A stretch of DNA of 64,000 nt. Origin: Bacillus cereus G9842. Lineage in GTDB: Bacteria; Bacillota; Bacilli; Bacillales; Bacillaceae_G. Shown here in pieces: positions 49,125 through 57,114 of the stretch (the first letter of the stretch is position 1; each line of letters opens with the position of its first letter). A program made the translations under genes and the position numbers. The DNA lies in contig NC_011772.1 in the NCBI RefSeq assembly GCF_000021305.1, forward strand, positions 4,254,001-4,318,000. Reading direction: 5' to 3'. A model generated the notes under the pieces. That model ran no database searches. It saw only the letters and a list, made by a program, of their open reading frames with translations, and was not told where the DNA came from.

Positions 49125-49154
49125 TTGACAATTTTTTTAATATAGTTTTATAAT
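49125..49154 (+). promoter_or_regulatory. Sigma-A promoter of the phhAB T-box message
   Basis: TTGACA (49125-49130), 18 bases, TATAAT (49149-49154): both hexamers match consensus. Transcription would start near 49161 and run into the first T-box. Confidence 0.85.
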
Positions 49155-49179
49155 ACAAAACATAGTTTAGTTAAACGAA

Positions 49180-49437
49180 TTATATATCGGCTTTGAAGGA
49201 ATGCTAGTAGCGACTTATATCACTGTCCCAGAGAACTGATGGTTGGTGCGAATCAGTACATATACAAGCGTGAATTACAATTCTGGAGCTTCTTTCCCGT
49301 AATGCTTTTTATGCATGAAGAGAAAGACGGATCTTTCCGTTATCGTAAAGTGAGTGGTAAACAATTAGTTGTTTACAAATAGGGTGGTACCGCGATTTTT
49401 ATCGTCCCTATCGGATTTTCCGATAGGGACTTTTTTG
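49180..49437 (+). promoter_or_regulatory. T-box riboswitch 1 (tyrosine-type)
   Basis: It has the stem I AGTAGCGA motif, the distal AGAGAACTGATGGTTGGTGC loops, a specifier loop with TAC (Tyr codon, 49276-49278) before TTCTGGAGC, and the T-box core GGGTGGTACCGCG with TGGT at 49385-49388. The terminator has 11 bp arms at 49404-49414 and 49420-49430, then TTTTTT. Uncharged tRNA-Tyr should prevent termination and switch on phhA. Confidence 0.92.
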
Positions 49438-49464
49438 CATCCATCCTCTTACACAATTTCATAT

Positions 49465-49714
49465 ATACGCGTTGAAAGAATCGCAGTAGTACCTTATATC
49501 CCTGTTACAGAGAGCTAATGGTCGGTGGAAATTAGCACATATATAAGTATGAATTACAATTCTGGAGCTTCTTTTTCGTAGTGCTTTTATGCATGAAGGA
49601 AAAGACGGAATTTTTCCGTTATCATTAATTGAGATGTAAGTATATTTTCACTTACAAATAGGGTGGTACCGCGATTCTTTCGCCCCTATCGGATTTTCCG
49701 ATAGGGGCTTTTTC
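49465..49714 (+). promoter_or_regulatory. T-box riboswitch 2 (tyrosine-type), in tandem
   Basis: A second complete T-box begins about 30 bases after the first terminator, with no separate promoter visible. It has the AGTAGTACC stem, AGAGAGCTAATGGTCGGTGG, an identical specifier region with TAC at 49555-49557, the core GGGTGGTACCGCG (TGGT 49664-49667), and a terminator with 11 bp arms at 49682-49692 and 49698-49708. Both units must be antiterminated for phhA expression. Confidence 0.92.
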
Positions 49715-49766
49715 TATTTATCACAGAAACATATGTTAAATAATTCCGAATCTTATGATAAAATTT

Positions 49767-49780
49767 TATAAGCGCTTACA
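49767..49780 (+). promoter_or_regulatory. Possible cre (CcpA) site ahead of phhA
   Basis: TATAAGCGCTTACA; its reverse complement matches the cre consensus TGWAANCGNTNWCA in 13 of 14 positions. It lies 74 bases ahead of the phhA start, downstream of the T-boxes. Confidence 0.5.
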
Positions 49781-49853
49781 AATAATGAAAGGGGGTGATA
49801 CAAGCTATTCGAAATCGATATTCAATTTTATTGAAAAAAAGGAGGATGTCTAA

Positions 49854-51608
49854 ATGACAAAGAAAACAGAAATTCCATCGCATTTAAAACCATTTGTATC
49901 CACACAACATTATGATCAATACACACCGGTGAATCACGCTGTGTGGCGTTATATTATGAGACAAAATCATAGCTTCTTAAAAGACGTTGCTCATCCAGCC
50001 TATGTGAACGGACTACAATCATCTGGTATTAATATAGATGCAATTCCAAAAGTAGAAGAAATGAATGAGTGTTTGGCACCAAGCGGCTGGGGCGCTGTAA
50101 CAATTGACGGACTTATTCCTGGCGTAGCATTCTTCGATTTTCAAGGACACGGATTACTACCGATTGCAACAGATATCCGGAAAGTAGAAAATATCGAGTA
50201 CACACCAGCTCCAGATATCGTACACGAAGCCGCAGGACACGCACCGATTTTACTTGATCCTACATATGCAAAATATGTGAAACGTTTTGGGCAAATTGGT
50301 GCAAAAGCTTTCTCTACAAAAGAAGAACATGATGCATTTGAAGCTGTTCGTACATTAACGATAGTAAAAGAAAGCCCTACTTCTACTCCTGATGAAGTTA
50401 AGGCTGCTGAAAATGCTGTAATTGAAAAACAAAACTTAGTTTCTGGTTTATCGGAAGCTGAACAAATTTCACGTCTTTTCTGGTGGACAGTAGAATATGG
50501 ATTGATCGGAAATATAGATGATCCAAAGATATATGGTGCTGGTCTCCTTTCTTCTGTTGGCGAAAGCAAACATTGCTTAACAGACGCTGTAGAAAAGGTT
50601 CCATTTTCTATCGAAGCATGTACAGGGACAACTTATGACGTAACAAAAATGCAACCACAACTATTTGTTTGTGAATCCTTTGAAGAATTAACAGATGCGC
50701 TTGAAACATTTTCTAAAACAATGGCCTTTAAAACAGGTGGAAAAGAAGGTTTAGAAAAAGCAATTCGCTCTGAGAACTATGCAACAGCTGAGCTAAATAG
50801 TGGATTACAAATTACAGGTACATTTAGCGAGACAATTGAAAACGATGCAGGTGAATTAATTTACATGCGAACAAATTCGCCAACGGCATTAGCGCTTCAT
50901 AATAAACAGTTAGCGAATCATTCTACTTCTGTACACAGTGACGGATTTGGAACACCGATTGGATTACTCACTGAAAATATTGCATTAGAAAATTGTACAG
51001 ACGAACAACTACAATCATTAGGAATTACAATTGGAACTATCGCTGAGTTTACTTTCGCAAGTGGTATTCATGTAAAAGGAACAGTAACAGATATTGTGAA
51101 AAACGATAAGAAAATTGCTCTTATTTCCTTTATCGATTGCACAGTTACTTATAACGCCCGCGTTTTATTTGATGCTTCATGGGGCGCATTTGATATGGCT
51201 GTTGGCTCACAAATCACTTCAGTATTCCCAGGTGCCGCAGATGCCGCAGCATTTTTCCCAATGGATGAAGAAGTTCAAGGACTTCCTGCTCCACTTGTAC
51301 TGAATGAACTTGAACGTATGTATCAAACAGTGCGAGATATTCGAAGTGAGGGGATTTTACACAACGCGCATATCGATCAATTAGTAGCAATTCAAGAAGT
51401 ATTAAATAAATTTTATGCGAAAGAATGGTTGCTGCGCCTTGAAATATTAGAGTTACTTTTAGAGCATAACAAAGGGCATGAAGCATCGGCAACATTACTA
51501 CAACAACTTTCTACTTTCACAACTGATGAAGCTGTAACACGCCTTATTAACAATGGTCTTGCTTTACTTCCAGTAAAGGATGTGAAAAATGATGCTAAGA
51601 TTAACTGA
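49854..51608 (+). CDS. phhA: Phenylalanine 4-monooxygenase (large form)
   Basis: The 584-residue enzyme hydroxylates phenylalanine to tyrosine using tetrahydropterin and iron. Iron ligands are H124 and H129 ([11 protein letters not shown]) and E214 (WWTVEYGL). The catalytic domain takes up about 1-310; the remaining ~270 residues, with a beta-strand block (about 375-430) and a helical end, are absent from short bacterial enzymes of ~260-300 residues. The ribosome site is AAAGGAGG. The next gene, phhB, overlaps by 20 bases. Tandem Tyr T-boxes suggest induction on tyrosine shortage. Confidence 0.93.
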   Translation: MTKKTEIPSHLKPFVSTQHYDQYTPVNHAVWRYIMRQNHSFLKDVAHPAYVNGLQSSGINIDAIPKVEEMNECLAPSGWGAVTIDGLIPGVAFFDFQGHGLLPIATDIRKVENIEYTPAPDIVHEAAGHAPILLDPTYAKYVKRFGQIGAKAFSTKEEHDAFEAVRTLTIVKESPTSTPDEVKAAENAVIEKQNLVSGLSEAEQISRLFWWTVEYGLIGNIDDPKIYGAGLLSSVGESKHCLTDAVEKVPFSIEACTGTTYDVTKMQPQLFVCESFEELTDALETFSKTMAFKTGGKEGLEKAIRSENYATAELNSGLQITGTFSETIENDAGELIYMRTNSPTALALHNKQLANHSTSVHSDGFGTPIGLLTENIALENCTDEQLQSLGITIGTIAEFTFASGIHVKGTVTDIVKNDKKIALISFIDCTVTYNARVLFDASWGAFDMAVGSQITSVFPGAADAAAFFPMDEEVQGLPAPLVLNELERMYQTVRDIRSEGILHNAHIDQLVAIQEVLNKFYAKEWLLRLEILELLLEHNKGHEASATLLQQLSTFTTDEAVTRLINNGLALLPVKDVKNDAKIN

Positions 51609-51903
51609 AGAAGAAGTTCACGAAGAATTATTGAAGGTAGATAAATGGATGGTAAAAGATGAGAAATGGATTGAACGAAAATATATGTTTTCCGACTACT
51701 TAAAAGGAGTCGAATTTGTCTCTGAAGCCGCCAAACTATCAGAAGAACATAATCACCATCCATTTATCCTTATCCAGTATAAAGCAGTTATTATTACTTT
51801 GTCATCTTGGAATGCAAAAGGTTTAACGAAACTAGATTTTGAGCTTGCAAAACAATTTGATGAACTATTTTTACAAAACGAAAAAGCAATCATAAGAAAA
51901 TAA
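51589..51903 (+). CDS. phhB: Pterin-4a-carbinolamine dehydratase
   Basis: The 104-residue protein regenerates the pterin cofactor after phenylalanine hydroxylation by dehydrating 4a-hydroxytetrahydropterin. The catalytic motif EEHNHHPFI is at about residues 59-67, followed by [24 protein letters not shown]. It starts inside the last codons of phhA, giving translational coupling. Confidence 0.94.
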   Translation: MMLRLTEEEVHEELLKVDKWMVKDEKWIERKYMFSDYLKGVEFVSEAAKLSEEHNHHPFILIQYKAVIITLSSWNAKGLTKLDFELAKQFDELFLQNEKAIIRK

Positions 51904-51935
51904 AAAAGAGAAGCCTTTTTAGGCTTCTCCTTTTA
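51902..51935. terminator. Bidirectional terminator between phhB and catE
   Basis: A 9 bp stem (51908-51916 with 51921-51929) with A/T runs on both sides. Confidence 0.75.
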
Positions 51936-52776
51936 TTTTGAAATGGATACAATGTCCAAATGGATCCTGGGCTTGTAATATTCCATCTTTGTACGTAGCA
52001 ATCTTGCCAATATTTTTTAAGCTTTCACATACTTGCTCTTTTTGTTTTTCATTCGCTAGTACAACTGTGAAATATTTTAAACCAACAGAACCTGGCATTT
52101 GCGGTGGTACCCCTTCACCTTGCCATGTATTTAAACCGATATGGTGATGATAACCACCTGCAGATACGAACAACGCTCCATTACGAGCTGGGATCGTTAC
52201 TTCAAAACCAAGACCATCAACATAGAAACGTTTCGCTTCCTCTAAATCAGCTACATGGAAATGAATATGCCCCATCACAGTACCAGCTGGAAAGCCATTC
52301 CATGTACTTCCTTGTTGTAATAATTCTTCACCAGCTAACGGGTTACTAACAAATGGGAGTTCTCCATTCTCATCACGCCAAACTTCTTTTTGTCGATCAT
52401 GATAAATTTCAATCCCGTTTCCATCTGGATCAGCTAAATAAAGAGCTTCACTAAAGTAATGATCGGCTCCGCCATGTAGTGGATATACCATCTCTACAAG
52501 ATGATGAAGAACATTCGCTAAATCCTGCCTACTTGGTAATAAAATTGCGTAATGATATAACCCTGTTCTTCCTCTTTGCTTCGGAAAAGCTTCTTTCTTT
52601 TCTTCAATGATAAGAAGTGGTTCACCATTTTCATTCCCAAATGTAACGACTGCTTCTTCTTCTTTTAGCACCTTCATACTTAGTACTTCCGTATAAAACT
52701 CTAGTGATTTCTTTACATTAGATACGTATAAATGAACAACATCAAGTGTTGTATCGGGATGAAGTTGAAAACTCAT
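51919..52776 (-). CDS. catE: Catechol-2,3-dioxygenase CatE (VOC family)
   Basis: The 285-residue protein has two vicinal-oxygen-chelate modules (about 8-125 and 165-280), with metal ligands likely in LDVVHLYVSN, GHIHFHVADL and the late EIYHD/Glu pair. Length and sequence fit CatE, which in B. subtilis breaks down catechol and quinone-type compounds. It follows catD (22 bases) in the same operon. Catechol-siderophore or aromatic breakdown products are plausible substrates. Confidence 0.85.
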   Translation of the reverse strand: MSFQLHPDTTLDVVHLYVSNVKKSLEFYTEVLSMKVLKEEEAVVTFGNENGEPLLIIEEKKEAFPKQRGRTGLYHYAILLPSRQDLANVLHHLVEMVYPLHGGADHYFSEALYLADPDGNGIEIYHDRQKEVWRDENGELPFVSNPLAGEELLQQGSTWNGFPAGTVMGHIHFHVADLEEAKRFYVDGLGFEVTIPARNGALFVSAGGYHHHIGLNTWQGEGVPPQMPGSVGLKYFTVVLANEKQKEQVCESLKNIGKIATYKDGILQAQDPFGHCIHFKIKGEA

Positions 52777-52798
52777 CTTGTTAGCCCCCCCATTTAAA

Positions 52799-53203
52799 TT
52801 AATTCTTCTTTGACATTTTTTCTTTTAAGAAATTATCTACAAAACCATCAGCTTTTGCAACAAATAAGTATGCACCCATTGCTAATAATGCAAGTTCTAA
52901 TTCGAAACCAGGATTTTTTCCATCTCCCAATAAACCAGCTGACCATTTCACTTTTACGATTGCTCCAACCATAACAAGTGCAAATAATAATCCAATATAT
53001 CTTACACCTAAACCTAGAATTAATAATAGACCTCCAACTAATTCAAACGTTGCTACACCGTATGCAAGTCCTCCTGGTAAACCAATACTTGTAAACCATC
53101 CTGCAATATTGTCAATTCCTGATTGGAATTTTGTTAAACCGTGCATGAAGAATGTTACCCCTAACACGATACGAATAATTAAGTTACCAATATGTTGATT
53201 CAT
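52799..53203 (-). CDS. catD: DoxX family protein CatD
   Basis: The 134-residue protein has four membrane helices of DoxX type (IIRIVLGVTFFMHGLTKFQ; VATFELVGGLLLILGLGVRYIG; LFALVMVGAIVKVKWSAG; LELALLAMGAYLFVA). It is the CatD protein of the catDE operon; in B. subtilis catDE is induced by quinones and catechol through redox-sensing repressors. Here an XRE-cupin gene is divergent, 156 bases away, and may be involved. Confidence 0.85.
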   Translation of the reverse strand: MNQHIGNLIIRIVLGVTFFMHGLTKFQSGIDNIAGWFTSIGLPGGLAYGVATFELVGGLLLILGLGVRYIGLLFALVMVGAIVKVKWSAGLLGDGKNPGFELELALLAMGAYLFVAKADGFVDNFLKEKMSKKN

Positions 53204-53359
53204 TTCATTCTCTCCTTTATAGTTTTCTTATACAAAACTTTTATTTACATTACAAAACATACACTAATTTTTTTTATTCGTCAATTCATTTTCACTGGGA
53301 AAAAATATATTTTTTTTGCTATGATACAAATAGTTGTTTACAAAAAGGAGCTTGATTTT

Positions 53360-53905
53360 ATGAATATTGGTTCTGCAATACGTGAAATTCGTCAACGTAG
53401 AGGCATAACAATTGCACAAATTTGCGAGGGAACAGGTCTTTCTAAAGGATTTATGAGTCAGGTTGAAAATAATAAAACATCACCATCTATCTCAACTTTA
53501 GAAACGATCTCCAATTTTTTAAACGTTCCCCTTCCCTATTTATTGTTAGAGCAAAAAGATCGATTAAAAATTGTCAAAAAAGAAGAACGGAAATACAGTG
53601 TATACGGCAAAGATGAGCAAAGAATTGAACATGTTGCGGAGCAAGGGGGCCTTCGCCTATCTTTAGTAGAAATCCCTACTGGATTCCCGAAAGAAAACTC
53701 ACCAAATGCCCATGAAGGGGAAGAATGTCACCTTGTATTACGCGGAAAACTAGAAGTTCAGCACGGTGAAGATATTGCAATTGTAGAAGAAGGTGATTCT
53801 TTCTCATGGAATGCATGCGTTCCTCATATTGTTCGTAATATAGGAGAAGAAACTGCATTATTACTCATCTCGAGTTATGCGGAAAATCGAAAACGTGTTT
53901 ACTAA
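53360..53905 (+). CDS. XRE-family regulator with cupin domain
   Basis: The 181-residue protein has an N-terminal HTH (IGSAIREIRQRRGITIAQICEGTGLSKGFMSQVENNKTSPSIS, about 3-50) and a C-terminal cupin (about 105-175, with HEGEECHLVLRGKLEV and EEGDSFSWNACVPHIVRN). This combination often senses a small molecule through the cupin. It is divergent to catDE. The start at 53360 has AAAAAGGAG upstream; the longer frame from 53192 is not used. Confidence 0.88.
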   Translation: MNIGSAIREIRQRRGITIAQICEGTGLSKGFMSQVENNKTSPSISTLETISNFLNVPLPYLLLEQKDRLKIVKKEERKYSVYGKDEQRIEHVAEQGGLRLSLVEIPTGFPKENSPNAHEGEECHLVLRGKLEVQHGEDIAIVEEGDSFSWNACVPHIVRNIGEETALLLISSYAENRKRVY

Positions 53906-53910
53906 ATAAT

Positions 53911-53945
53911 AAAAAAGAAGCCTGATTAACAGGCTTCTTTTTTAT
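53911..53945. terminator. Terminator between the XRE gene and the MaoC gene
   Basis: An 11 bp stem AAAGAAGCCTG/CAGGCTTCTTT (53914-53924, 53930-53940) with A/T runs on both sides. Confidence 0.85.
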
Positions 53946-54319
53946 CCCCTTATAATTCCATAACTTGTCCCAACTAGTACCGTCTTTTCATGCTGATTGC
54001 GATAAACTGACTCGATTGAAACTTTTTTATAACCTTCCATTTGCTCAATATTTGTTAAAGTTAATTCACAAGTGATCGTATCTCCTGTAAAAACTGGTCT
54101 AATAAACTCACTTACTAATTCTCTTGCTATGTAATGTAACTCTTCGCCCACCTTTGTTCCGATACTAGCAGTCAATAAACCATGAACCATTAGTCTTCCG
54201 TTTTCATCGTATTCCATATGGTGTCTACCTTTATCACCTGTAATATTTGCAAATTCAAAAACTTCCTCCTCAGTAAATCTTCTTTCATATTTAAATACAT
54301 CCCCAACTTTTATACTCAT
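53942..54319 (-). CDS. MaoC-like dehydratase
   Basis: The 125-residue hot-dog fold protein has the (R)-hydratase pattern: FEFANITGDKGRHHMEYDENG (catalytic Asp and His area) and MVHGLLTASIGTKVG. Members hydrate enoyl-CoA in PHA or fatty acid metabolism. In Bacillus the homologue is often of unknown substrate. It stands alone. Confidence 0.85.
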   Translation of the reverse strand: MSIKVGDVFKYERRFTEEEVFEFANITGDKGRHHMEYDENGRLMVHGLLTASIGTKVGEELHYIARELVSEFIRPVFTGDTITCELTLTNIEQMEGYKKVSIESVYRNQHEKTVLVGTSYGIIRG

Positions 54320-54440
54320 TTTTATCCCCCTAATAATAAACGGAATTTTCTTTTATTTTATCATAAAAAGAGCCTCAATCCATTCTCTATTATCAAAAGT
54401 CTCAAAATTACCTCGCTATACTTTTTTACTTTCCGTTCAT

Positions 54441-54899
54441 TTATCGGTGACCATCTCTTTTCGCGACTTGATATCCATAGTACGCACATGTTCCATTTCT
54501 CGATAGCTCTCTAACTTCAAATCCACAACTTCTATAAAAATCAAAATTGTTCGCAGATGTATGCGCAAACCAATCACCGTGGGGAAGTTTTTGCAAACAA
54601 AGAGCTACAAGCTTCTTACCTAATCCCTTCCCTCTATATTCACACTTCACAACTAAATTTACTATATTCGCGATCATAATTCCATCCGAAATGACCCTAA
54701 CCATCGCAATCATCTCTTCTTCATCCCAAATTGTGAAAGCCCATGTTGAATTTTCAAATGCTATCGTAAATTTTTCAATTTGCCAAGAAGGGATATTATC
54801 ATTACTCCAACCGGCATCTTCAAACAATGCTTTAATTGCATATGCTGGTACGCTACTCGTTCCCTCACGAATAATAAGTCCATTATGATAAATGTACAT
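54441..54899 (-). CDS. GNAT family N-acetyltransferase
   Basis: The 152-residue single-domain GNAT protein has the acetyl-CoA loop VKCEYRGKGLGKKLVALC at about 90-107 and strands typical of the fold. The start at 54899 follows GGGGGGATT. It is separated from the next GNAT gene by 68 bases; the two may be co-transcribed. The substrate is unknown. Confidence 0.85.
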   Translation of the reverse strand: MYIYHNGLIIREGTSSVPAYAIKALFEDAGWSNDNIPSWQIEKFTIAFENSTWAFTIWDEEEMIAMVRVISDGIMIANIVNLVVKCEYRGKGLGKKLVALCLQKLPHGDWFAHTSANNFDFYRSCGFEVRELSRNGTCAYYGYQVAKRDGHR

Positions 54900-54967
54900 G
54901 TAATCCCCCCTTTATTTTCATATACCATTCTTCAAAAAATGCAATTTACCTTTAAAAAAGTAATTTT

Positions 54968-55474
54968 TCATCCAACACGTTTAATGGAATAAACAAGAAC
55001 ATCCATCCCATGAAATAAAGTTGTTTTCTCATAGCTGAGCCCTGTCTTTCTAGCAACAAATATTGAGGCGGGATGATTCGGCTTAATGAGAGAAATTAAT
55101 TTATTCATTCGTAATGCTTGGAAACCGTAGTCTCGAAATGCTGCCGCCGCTTCTTTTGCATACCCTTTTCCCCAATACTGAGGAAGTAACCAATAACCAA
55201 TTTCAATTTCCTCTTTTCCATCAATCTGCTGCTTTACCAGCCCTGCATGACCAATTCTTGTTCCCGTTTCCTTTTCAATCAATACAAATAAACCGAGACC
55301 GTTTTTATAGCTAGGAATGACCCACTCCTCCAAACTTTTTTTACACTGTATATATGTTTTTAACGTCCCATTTCCAATATAGCGCATTACCTTCTCGTTC
55401 CCCCATAGTGAAGCATAGAACTGTAAATCATCCATTGTATATTTGCGAATTTGTAAACAATCTGTATGAAACAT
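54968..55474 (-). CDS. RimJ/RimL-type GNAT N-acetyltransferase
   Basis: The 168-residue protein belongs to the RimJ/RimL type, which acetylate ribosomal proteins or drugs: LQIRKYTMDDLQFYASLWGNEKVMRYIGNG, then the acetyl-CoA loop LLPQYWGKGYAKEAAAAF and the final KTGLSYEKTTLFHGMD. The ATG at 55474 has AAAGGAG; a longer frame to 55531 is not supported. The substrate is unknown. Confidence 0.86.
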   Translation of the reverse strand: MFHTDCLQIRKYTMDDLQFYASLWGNEKVMRYIGNGTLKTYIQCKKSLEEWVIPSYKNGLGLFVLIEKETGTRIGHAGLVKQQIDGKEEIEIGYWLLPQYWGKGYAKEAAAAFRDYGFQALRMNKLISLIKPNHPASIFVARKTGLSYEKTTLFHGMDVLVYSIKRVG

Positions 55475-55551
55475 GCCTGCACTCCTTTCCACTAATTTAT
55501 TCTTAATTTCACGATCATGTTTTGTATGCATACGAAATGTTACTATTAATT

Positions 55552-55710
55552 ATAAAGTGAAACTTTAATCAGTGGGGAATTTTGTTCACCCCCACTGATT
55601 ATCAGCCCTCACCAATCGAGCGTTTACGGGCAGTGGATCTCCCATCTAACTTCTTTGCTCTAGCTGAATTTTGAGGCGGGAGACTTACTGCCCGCAAATA
55701 GCGGGATAAA
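55552..55710 (+). repeat. bcr1-type repeat, copy 3
   Basis: A 159 bp element with ATAAA at 55552-55556 and 55706-55710. It folds as a stem AATCAGTGGGG/CCCCCACTGATT, and a longer stem with GGGCAGTGGATCTCCC/GGGAGACTTACTGCCC, and a short CCCGCAAATAGCGGG hairpin at the end. It is the best-preserved copy. Confidence 0.92.
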
Positions 55711-55751
55711 TGAACCCACAATAAAATACAGAATATTCATTCTTAACGACT

Positions 55752-55785
55752 AAAAAAAGCAGTAGACAAATTTCGTCTACTGCAT
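55752..55785 (-). terminator. Terminator for the iron ABC/ankyrin operon
   Basis: A 9 bp stem GCAGTAGAC/GTCTACTGC (55759-55767, 55775-55783) followed by TTTTTTT on the minus strand. Confidence 0.75.
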
Positions 55786-55852
55786 CCATATCATAACTAG
55801 TATTAAGAAAACTACAGTTGAGGGGGTGTAGGATTTTCAAATATACTAGATA

Positions 55853-55912
55853 CTTATCCCGTTCTAACGGGGGGTAAACTTTCCAATTGTTTCAAGTGAA
55901 AAGTTTACCGCA
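55853..55912. repeat. Two adjacent hairpins, perhaps a decayed bcr1-type end
   Basis: CCCGTTctAACGGG (55858-55871) is followed by GGTAAACTTT (55873-55882)/AAAGTTTACC (55900-55909). On the minus strand the first ends in ACGGGATAAG, resembling the bcr1 terminal hairpin plus ATAAA. It lies 140 bases from copy 3. Confidence 0.4.
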
Positions 55913-55933
55913 CATAAGAACTTCCTTCGTTCA

Positions 55934-56329
55934 TTAAGATAGTATTGCTAAATAATCATATACACGCTTAGATTTCTCTCCACCCATTCGTGCATGCTGA
56001 AGAAGAGAAATGCCATGAGGACCAGATGCACGCAATGCTTCTGGTTGAGCTACTAAAATAGCTTGTACAACTTCTAATTCACCAAGCATAGCTGCTGCAA
56101 AAATATCCATCCGAGCACCCTTTTCTAGTAAATAAAGAGCAATATCTTTACGACCTACATGTGCCGATGCCCCTAACGCACTTTCCCAATCTGATCCACC
56201 CCAATTATAAGAGGCGTGAAGTAAGCTTGGCGATTCAACCAATAGCTCTTGTACTTTCTCTAAATCCCCGTGAGCTGCCATAACAAATTCTCTTACTAAT
56301 TCAGTGGTAATACGCTCTTCTGTTTGCAT
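55934..56329 (-). CDS. Ankyrin-repeat protein
   Basis: The 131-residue protein is built from about three to four ankyrin repeats (DLEKVQELLVESPSLLHASY; SALGASAHVGRKDIALYLLEKGA; AMLGELEVVQAILVAQPEAL), a binding scaffold without enzymatic motifs. Its start overlaps the end of the ABC ATPase gene by 34 bases, so it is the last gene of the Fur-boxed operon. Its role in iron uptake is not known. Confidence 0.85.
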   Translation of the reverse strand: MQTEERITTELVREFVMAAHGDLEKVQELLVESPSLLHASYNWGGSDWESALGASAHVGRKDIALYLLEKGARMDIFAAAMLGELEVVQAILVAQPEALRASGPHGISLLQHARMGGEKSKRVYDYLAILS

Positions 56330-57114
56330 CGCTCTTCTCCCCTTTTAGAAATTCGTTTCGGTGTAAAAAACGGCTTGTCACTTCCTTGAAAGATATCTAC
56401 ATCTATGCCAAATACATGTTGAAACATTTCATGGCATAGCACTTCTTCTGGTATACCATCATACTGAATCTTTCCTCGCTTTAATACGAGTAAACGATCG
56501 CTATATTGAGCAGCTTGGTTAATGTCATGTAAAACCATTATAATTGTCATTCCATACTCCTCATTTAATCGTTTCACAAGTTCCATTACTTCCAACTGGT
56601 GAACGATATCTAAAAAGGTTGTTGGTTCATCCAATAATAAGACATTTGTACGTTGCGCTAGCGTCATGGCAATCCAAGCACGTTGCCGTTCCCCTCCTGA
56701 TAAAGAATGTAAAAGACGATATTCATACCCTTCAAGATTTGTAACAGACAATGCCCAATCAACAATTTCTTCATCTTCTTTATTTAAGCGGCTACTCCAT
56801 GATTTATGTGGACCTCTTCCGAACTCAATTAGTTCTTTCACTGTTAAATCTAATTGATGATCATGCATTTGTGGTAACATTGCTAATTGCTTCGCTACAT
56901 CAGCACTCTTCATCATATGAATGTTTTTCCCATCTAAAATGATGTCCCCTTCGCTTTGTTTCAGTAGCCTTGCTATTAAACGAAGCAAAGTAGATTTTCC
57001 CGATCCATTCGGACCAATTAAACTAACGATTTCTCCAGCCTTAATATGTACATTCATATTTTGCATTTGAAATCTTTCAGAGTGTGCATAAAACACTTTG
57101 TTAACGGAAATCAC
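56296..57114 (-). CDS. Iron-type ABC transporter ATP-binding protein
   Basis: The 272-residue ATPase of the FepC/FhuC class powers substrate import. Walker A GPNGSGKST is at about 34-42, the Q-loop in LPQMHDHQ, signature LSGGERQR, Walker B VLLLDEPT, and the His switch VLHDINQAAQYSD. Its start overlaps the permease end by 14 bases and its last codons overlap the ankyrin gene. Confidence 0.93.
   Translation of the reverse strand: MISVNKVFYAHSERFQMQNMNVHIKAGEIVSLIGPNGSGKSTLLRLIARLLKQSEGDIILDGKNIHMMKSADVAKQLAMLPQMHDHQLDLTVKELIEFGRGPHKSWSSRLNKEDEEIVDWALSVTNLEGYEYRLLHSLSGGERQRAWIAMTLAQRTNVLLLDEPTTFLDIVHQLEVMELVKRLNEEYGMTIIMVLHDINQAAQYSDRLLVLKRGKIQYDGIPEEVLCHEMFQHVFGIDVDIFQGSDKPFFTPKRISKRGEERCKQKSVLPLN

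Noticed and set aside
49795..49857. A 20-codon frame (GTG to TGA) overlapping the phhA start, possibly a leader peptide.
   Set aside because: The GTG lies within the GGGGGTGA sequence that would have to be its own ribosome site, and regulation by T-boxes already explains the long leader.
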